From NCBI GenBank assembly GCA_036939975.1, contig JALLPB010002481.1, positions 1 through 12,607 on the forward strand: a DNA stretch of 12,607 nt, written 5' to 3'. The translations under genes and the position numbers were made by a program. This DNA comes from Cyclostephanos tholiformis. Lineage: Eukaryota > Bacillariophyta > Thalassiosirophyceae > Thalassiosirales > Thalassiosiraceae. Below are positions 8,425 to 12,607 of the stretch, in pieces (within the stretch, counting starts at the first letter, position 1; each line of letters starts with the position of its first letter). The notes under the pieces are model-generated. The model was not told the DNA's origin. It ran no database searches and saw nothing but the letters and a program-made list of their open reading frames with translations.

Positions 8425-8485
8425 GGGTGCGAAGCATAATTGTTTCTCACATCAAAATTGTGAGAAACTATTATGCTTCACACCC
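8425..8485. repeat. Long hairpin, 27-bp arms and 7-base loop
   Basis: The left arm 8425-8451 (GGGTGCGAAGC...TCTCACA) pairs with the right arm 8459-8485 (TGTGAGAAAC...ACACCC) with two mismatches in 27 pairs. The loop is TCAAAAT. Just upstream, TCGCACCATC (about 8399-8408) could instead pair with GATGGGTGCGA at 8423-8433, overlapping the left arm, so two folds compete. It lies in the right third of the inserted element, away from its ends. Confidence 0.9.
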
Positions 8486-8719
8486 CTCCAAAAAAAACAA
8501 CTGAAAATTGATTTAAGCATGAAACCACGTGGGAATCTATACTATCTCTATTTTTTTCTCTATCCTTCATATGTAGGAATAGGTACAAAATCAAGCCAGA
8601 GAGTAGATAATTTCACATTATAAATTTTTGTTTAGATTAAATAAATTTGATGGGTGTGTTCTTATCCATCACACCTATAAGATTTATTTTATTGAGATCC
8701 CAGATTGCACCTTCAGAGG

Positions 8720-9166
8720 ATTGTTAGTGTTACTGACAGGCCAAGATGTCCTTGCAATCAAGGATCAGTGGAAAATGTGAATAAGTTGGTCAAGAGGGTT
8801 CTTGGACTTGTCCTTGCAGAGCAAAGATTGGCTGGTCACAATCCCAACTGGACCGAAGTCTTCGGGACTGTAGTCGCCACAATCAATTCACGGTGTGGAC
8901 AAGATAAGAATGATGTCTCTGCCTACAAAGCTGTCTATGGGGACTGGGGACAAATTCGACCACCTTTTGTCCGGCTCAAAGATTGCTGAGACATGCAGGT
9001 GCTGGACAGTGTTTGAGCGCATCAAGGTGACAAAAGATTTGAGACATTTTGAAGGGAGAACTACATTGATGACATTCTAGAAGATTTCAGAGAAGAACTA
9101 ACAGAGGACAATGATGGTTATTTCTCCAAAGATGGCCTCCCTCCTGATGAGATTGATGAAGTATAG
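8720..9166 (+). pseudogene. Integrase/transposase catalytic Glu region and acidic tail
   Basis: This continues the integrase cut at 7402. VSVTDRPRCPC then NQGSVENVNKLVKRVLG (8723-8806) holds the third catalytic residue, the Glu in QGSVE. LAGHNPNWTEVFGTVVATIN and KNDVSAYKAVYG follow, as in KRBA2-like cores. The frame shifts near 8945 (GDKFDHLLSGSKIAETCRCW, then TVFERIKVTKD) and again near 9055. It ends in an acidic tail NYIDDILEDFREELTEDND then DGLPPDEIDEV, closed by TAG at 9164-9166. Two shifts in about 450 bp match the decay upstream of the insertion. Confidence 0.8.
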
Positions 9167-9190
9167 GATGAGTGTTAATGAGTCATCTCC

Positions 9191-11130
9191 ATGGTTGACA
9201 CTTCCACTGTTGTATCCAATAAGTCTTCTCAAATAGCCAGCAAGAGGTCTCTCAACTCTCCTCCAAATGCAGACAAGATGGAGATGGATTAACCACGAAT
9301 GCCACCTGCAGCTCTTCTCTGTGGCAGCAGTTGCAATCCTTACAAGAAATCAGGTGATGAACCTCCCTACAATCGTTGGCTTGAGTTGTTTGATCGGCAC
9401 AAGCATCCTGTTGAACTCTCTGGAATCTCAGGTGCTGCTGCATTATGAACAAGGATTTCCCCGTAATACACTGCACCGACTCGAAGAACATCCACAATAT
9501 AAAATTGGGCACCCTGTATTTTGAATAAAATTGGTATGGAGCAGTATGAGGTTTTGGATGCCAATGAAGACATCAAGCTTGAAAAAGAAGTTCTTGATAA
9601 TAGTGATGATGGCCTCTGCAATGCATGGGGGAGGTACTATACAAGTATGGTATCCACCGACAGCATTCATTGATATGTTTCATGAAAAGACTAGAGACAG
9701 CACCAGAAGAAAATAAGACTCAGAAGGTCTCACTAACTCCCCCCGGTGAGCCTCATACTCAGGATGAATATGGACTTATAATGTTCATGTCTTCTTGTGG
9801 CTCTAACTGCTTCACCAGAGAGAGTGGGTTCAGTTAAACATGGTGGGACTTTGTGATGTTTCCCTCTTTGTGGTGGCACCATGAATACTACAATCTCCAT
9901 TCAGAGGACAAGATATTCTTCACAGCCCAGTTATTTGCTACTCCTAGATTTGACATTGGTAATAATAAATGAGTCAGAGAAAGACATCTGAGATGAAGTC
10001 TTTCATTCATCAAGGCCAAGTTGATGCATCTTAATTGAATAGCTTGACAAGTGACCTGTACCTTAATTTGGATGATAAGTATTCTGCCAACAAGTTTCCT
10101 CCAGCAAAGAAATTCCTTAGACAGCTTGACAAGTCAAGAAACCGCCACATCCTACATGACCAAATACACAAGGTACCCAAGATTCAGTGACTTGTACTTG
10201 CATTTGAGGAGGAACTTAATGATATCACAGTTGACAGTGTTTGGTTGATTAAGAAGACAATAGCTGATGATGGTTTTCAGGAGTGGCATCAGGACATGAA
10301 ACAAACGATCATCAAAACAATTGTGGTGAATGTTGTTGTTGTATCCAATGGTGATTATGTTCCTGTATTGGACATGTCAGCTGACAATGCCAATCCAGAC
10401 AGTCCAGACTTGGAGCTCACTAAACAGTCTACAGCCAAGCAAGTCTATGGATCAACTGCTGATGAATGGAAGTATAATGCTAAGAGCAAGAATACTGAAA
10501 ACTGGATGCAGTGTTACCTCAATTGCCCTATTTGTTCTCCAGATGAGAAATTTCAAGTCTGTGTTTTGAACAAGAAGTACATCCATCAATACAAAACTGG
10601 CCAGGTTTGGTGCTTGGAAAATTTTGTCAGTTTTCTTTGACTTTTACATCAGGCGAATGATAACTTGGTGACTTGTCGTGAATGTTGTGCTGCACTTGGA
10701 CAAGAAATCCAGGAGCTAATCAAGTCTGATGTAGTGATTTATGATTTGGTTACCCATTTTATCTCAACTGTTTACACCAAGAGTCATTTTGCAGTATTGA
10801 TGTATGACATTGATGCTGCATTGATGGGGACCAGTTCTTGAGCTATGTTTTTCTGATCTCAATGAAATGCCTTGGACTGTGGCTAAAGATCCCAACCTCA
10901 AGCAATATGGTGGATTAAACTGAGAACCAATTGCATGCATGAAGGTGTTGGAGATTTATGGCATTATATCAAAGAATTCAGTGGCAGCAGCTACTCAGAT
11001 GTATCACTATGAGTACCACAGCATTGTGATGGAGTACTATGAGAGATTTACGTCAAGATATGATAATGGCATATGGTTGAATGTGAACAAGATTTGTCTC
11101 AAAAAGATCACCAAGAAGAACTCTATTGAC
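9191..11130 (+). pseudogene. Unknown coding-like module between integrase core and C-terminal domain
   Basis: I do not recognise this protein. Coding-like sequence passes through several frames: MVDTSTVVSNKSSQIASKRS from 9191 (TAA 9290), KKSGDEPPYNRWLELFDRHK, then a stretch from 9536 (EQYEVLDANEDIKLEKEVLD), then TAA 9835 followed by WWDFVMFPSLWWHHEYYNLH and FFTAQLFATPRFDIG. From 9969 to about 10840 one frame (TAA 10032, TGA 10188) includes KFPPAKKFLRQLDKS, FEEELNDITVDSVWLIKK and a cysteine-rich part, CYLNCPICSPDE...TCRECCAALGQ, that may bind zinc. From about 10826 another frame (TGA 10921) gives ELCFSDLNEMPWTVAKDPN and YHYEYHSIVMEYYERFTSRY. Either it is a second gene of the element, a long insert within the integrase, or an extended transposase domain. 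Confidence 0.5.
10605..10652 (+). other. Candidate 48-bp GT-AG intron in the unknown module
   Basis: CAG|GTTTGG at 10605 and a pyrimidine-rich TTTTCTTTGACTTTTACATCAG ending at 10652, shown here in two parts as TTTTCTTTGAC and TTTTACATCAG, bound a 48-base segment that contains the in-frame TGA at 10638-10640. Removing it keeps the frame and joins YKTGQ to ANDNLVTC, linking the two halves of the CxxC...CxxC region. A stop inside a multiple-of-three interval with proper splice ends suggests an intron, though 48 bp is short. Confidence 0.4.
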
Positions 11131-11600
11131 AATGACAACAACCTGGAAGAAGATGATGATGTTGAAGACATTTATGACCCCCCTACTGTTGCCAATGATG
11201 ACATTGATGAAGATGACAAAGACAATGATGAAAATATCCCAGGGAACAATGATGCAAAGACAACCTTGGTTGGTACCTCCATGAGATGCAAGATTGCCAT
11301 GGAAATGAAGAACAAGAAACAAGTAGAAAGAGCTGTGAATGCCATGAAGCAATGCGATGATGCAGCAATGAAATCTGGTGTTTCACCAGGTGCTGTTGTA
11401 AGTCTTAAGGTAGATTACAGGACTCGTCATTATAATCCCAAAGGTCTACTTGCCATCATTTACAATGTGTAGCCAAAGAGTGGCAGGATCAAAGTATGCT
11501 GCCAGCATGGAGTTATCACTAATGATGGAAGCAAGGGTGACTATTGGGTGCCAACAGATAAATACACCATCAAGGCTCCAGTGGGTATTTCTACCCCTCC
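11131..11600 (+). pseudogene. Integrase/transposase C-terminal beta domain
   Basis: An acidic linker (NNLEEDDDVEDIYD...DDIDEDDKDNDEN, about 11140-11235) leads to KIAMEMKNKKQVERAVNAMK, then GVSPGAVVSLKVDYRTRHYN and PKGLLAIIYNV. After a TAG at 11470-11472 the same frame continues SGRIKVCCQHGVITNDGSKG and DYWVPTDKYTIKAP, then shifts near 11595. The alternation GAVVSLKVDYRTR / LLAIIYNV / GRIKVCCQHGVI is that of the small DNA-binding beta domain at the end of KRBA2-like integrases. It is the expected C-terminus for the core at 7127-8990, but lies about 2 kb downstream. It could belong to the same copy or to a second, truncated copy. Confidence 0.6.
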
Positions 11601-11753
11601 CAGATGAGTTAGCTGAAGGCTGAAGCTGAAGTTTTCAAGAAGGTAGAAGGTGGACTATTTGATGAAGTACAATATTGCACGATATGGTTTGATAGATACA
11701 AAAGTACCATACAAAACTTCTACTCATTCTCTCATAAAAAAATTAAACTACTA
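11601..11753. other. Short unassigned gap
   Basis: After the integrase C-terminal domain the sequence reads briefly as further Glu/Lys codons in shifted frames, then becomes AT-rich. Nothing else is recognisable. Confidence 0.4.
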
Positions 11754-12130
11754 GTACTGTTGGATATGCTGTTTTAACAATATGCTGCAGAAGCAATTAC
11801 GAGAAAGAGGATGGCTACGTTCACCCGCATACACCCAAATTTCTTCATTCCTACAAATAGATACATCTTTGACAAGATAGCTGTCCTCCTATCTATGAGA
11901 CAATTAAAGCAATACCCATTACTCCCATTGCACCCATTACATTTGGTTTGATGAATTTTCCGCACTTCATCATGGTGATGTCTTGGTTGTGTGCACCTCG
12001 GTGGGTTATAAACCTGAGGTCTACATAGGAACTATACAAAAAACTATTTTATCTACTTAGCACTTTTAGCTTCCCATTTACAAGACAGCATGTCGTGGAC
12101 CATTGTTTAAACAGCATATCTGATGGTACT
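11754..12130. mobile_element. Candidate 377-bp miniature inverted-repeat element
   Basis: GATATGCTGTTTTAACAAT at 11763-11781 is the reverse complement of ATTGTTTAAACAGCATATC at 12102-12120 except for one base. Outside these, a direct GTACT flanks both sides (11754-11758 and 12126-12130), which may be a 5-bp target duplication, or a TA duplication inside it. The last few bases between the duplication and the matched core agree poorly. The interior has no gene; near 11916-11943 three 9-bp words starting CCATT follow one another. Small size, inverted ends and no frame suit a MITE. Confidence 0.55.
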
Positions 12131-12312
12131 CTAAATAGGCATGCTCCCCAGTGCTTCATAGGCTAGCAAATACCTCACTGAAAATCGGGGTATGTGCAAG
12201 ATTTCTTTCACAATATATGAGTTCCATGGTTGTGTAGGAGAAGGCACTTGAGTTTTCTCTAGTCAAAGCTATGGTAGTGCTGAATTTTGGGAAATACTAC
12301 TTTGGTAGAATT
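12131..12312 (-). other. Unassigned, possibly worn copia integrase sequence
   Basis: On the minus strand, KFYQ near 12310-12299 and PTQPWNSYIVKEI near 12225-12187 faintly recall the integrase region downstream of the fragment at the window edge, but stops and spacing do not agree. I see no other gene here. Confidence 0.2.
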
Positions 12313-12607
12313 TTGTACATAGCATATTTATGGCCACGTCTGGAAGTCGTATCCGATATCAGGGTATCTGTGAAACAAGGATGTGGAAGCCGCAAGCCGC
12401 TTGTAGCGGAGCATCCTGTCATTTGTCGGGAAGCGTCATGAAAGCGTTGGGTGTAGACATGTCCAAACACCATGCTGAGTTGTACGGCCTATGGTCTGTC
12501 GTGCCGTGTCAGGAGAGATGCCCCACCGTCTTGCAAGAGTTAAGAAGTCCATGCCAGGGGTCTTACGGGCACGGACATTCCCAGTGAGGGCAGGTTGAGT
12601 GTCTGTC
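12313..12607 (-). pseudogene. Ty1/copia pre-integrase/integrase fragment
   Basis: On the minus strand, entering from the right edge, the frame reads NVRARKTPGMDFLTLARRWG, then ISPDTARQTIGRTTQHGVWT, CLHPTLS, a TGA at 12438-12436, and RFPTNDRMLRYKRL. This wording is typical of the region just before the integrase core in diatom-like copia polyproteins. A shift near 12375 then opens TDTLISDTTSRRGHKYA, the start of the integrase core with its first catalytic Asp; it ends at a stop soon after. The overlapping plus-strand open frame at 12330-12587 is only a shadow. The element is opposite in strand to the copia RNase H at 2097, so it is probably a separate copy. Its beginning is beyond the window. 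Confidence 0.75.

Larger units (their letters stand above)
7402..8719. mobile_element. 1318-bp non-autonomous DNA element inserted in the integrase
   Basis: The ends are perfect 23-bp inverted repeats starting CCTCTGAAGGTGCAATC: 7402-7424 on the left and 8697-8719 on the right. The element is flanked by AT on both sides (7400-7401 and 8720-8721). Because AT is its own complement, the repeat can also be read as 25 bp. Taking out the element and one AT joins the integrase as NPN-I-VSVTDRP with the frame intact, so this is a precise insertion with a 2-bp target duplication. The interior is AT-rich with no transposase frame. TA duplication would suggest Tc1/mariner; AT is different, so the superfamily is not assigned. 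It arrived after the integrase existed, and it shows little end decay. Confidence 0.92.

Noticed and set aside
30..12438. An alternative genetic code in which TGA is read as an amino acid
   Set aside because: Frameshifts, TAA and TAG also interrupt the same genes, and catalytic residues are altered, so decay explains the TGA codons better.
12330..12587. Plus-strand 85-codon frame at the right edge
   Set aside because: It is the complement of a minus-strand frame with clear copia pre-integrase motifs.

Overview
This looks like a stretch of nuclear DNA from a unicellular eukaryote, made almost entirely of decayed transposable elements. No intact gene was found. The best guess is a diatom or related stramenopile. 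The evidence is a Ty1/copia RNase H that resembles diatom copia polyproteins, a DIRS-type RT-RNase H, a GIN/KRBA2-type DDE integrase, candidate short GT-AG introns, and no bacterial gene organisation. That assignment is from recognition only; no search was run.

Layout. About 30-1400 (+) is the end of a DIRS-type reverse transcriptase plus its RNase H, spread over three frames. 2097-2687 (+) is a copia RNase H that is still one open frame. 2690-4921 is mostly unassigned, with two clusters of short palindromes (2765-2874 and 3836-3976) and one possible spliced remnant (3381-3574). 4922-6222 is bounded by imperfect terminal inverted repeats. It carries a GC-rich cargo of CAG/CGG/GGCAAC-type simple repeats and a 104-bp tandem duplication with a single N at its junction.

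From about 6268 to 11600 (+) lies a badly frameshifted integrase-type transposase. Its order is an N-terminal region, an HHCC zinc-binding module, the D and D of the catalytic core, a clean 1318-bp insertion, the catalytic E, an acidic tail, a roughly 2-kb unknown coding-like module with a CxxC...CxxC pattern, and a C-terminal small beta domain. The insertion (7402-8719) has 23-bp perfect terminal inverted repeats and a 2-bp AT target duplication; removing it and one AT restores the integrase frame exactly. Inside it are a 27-bp-arm hairpin and an exon/intron-like segment.

11754-12130 is a probable small inverted-repeat element. At the right edge, 12313-12607 on the minus strand is a broken copia pre-integrase/integrase fragment.

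Nothing here works together as a living pathway. The interest lies in nested insertion history, the unknown module linked to the integrase, and the structured repeats.
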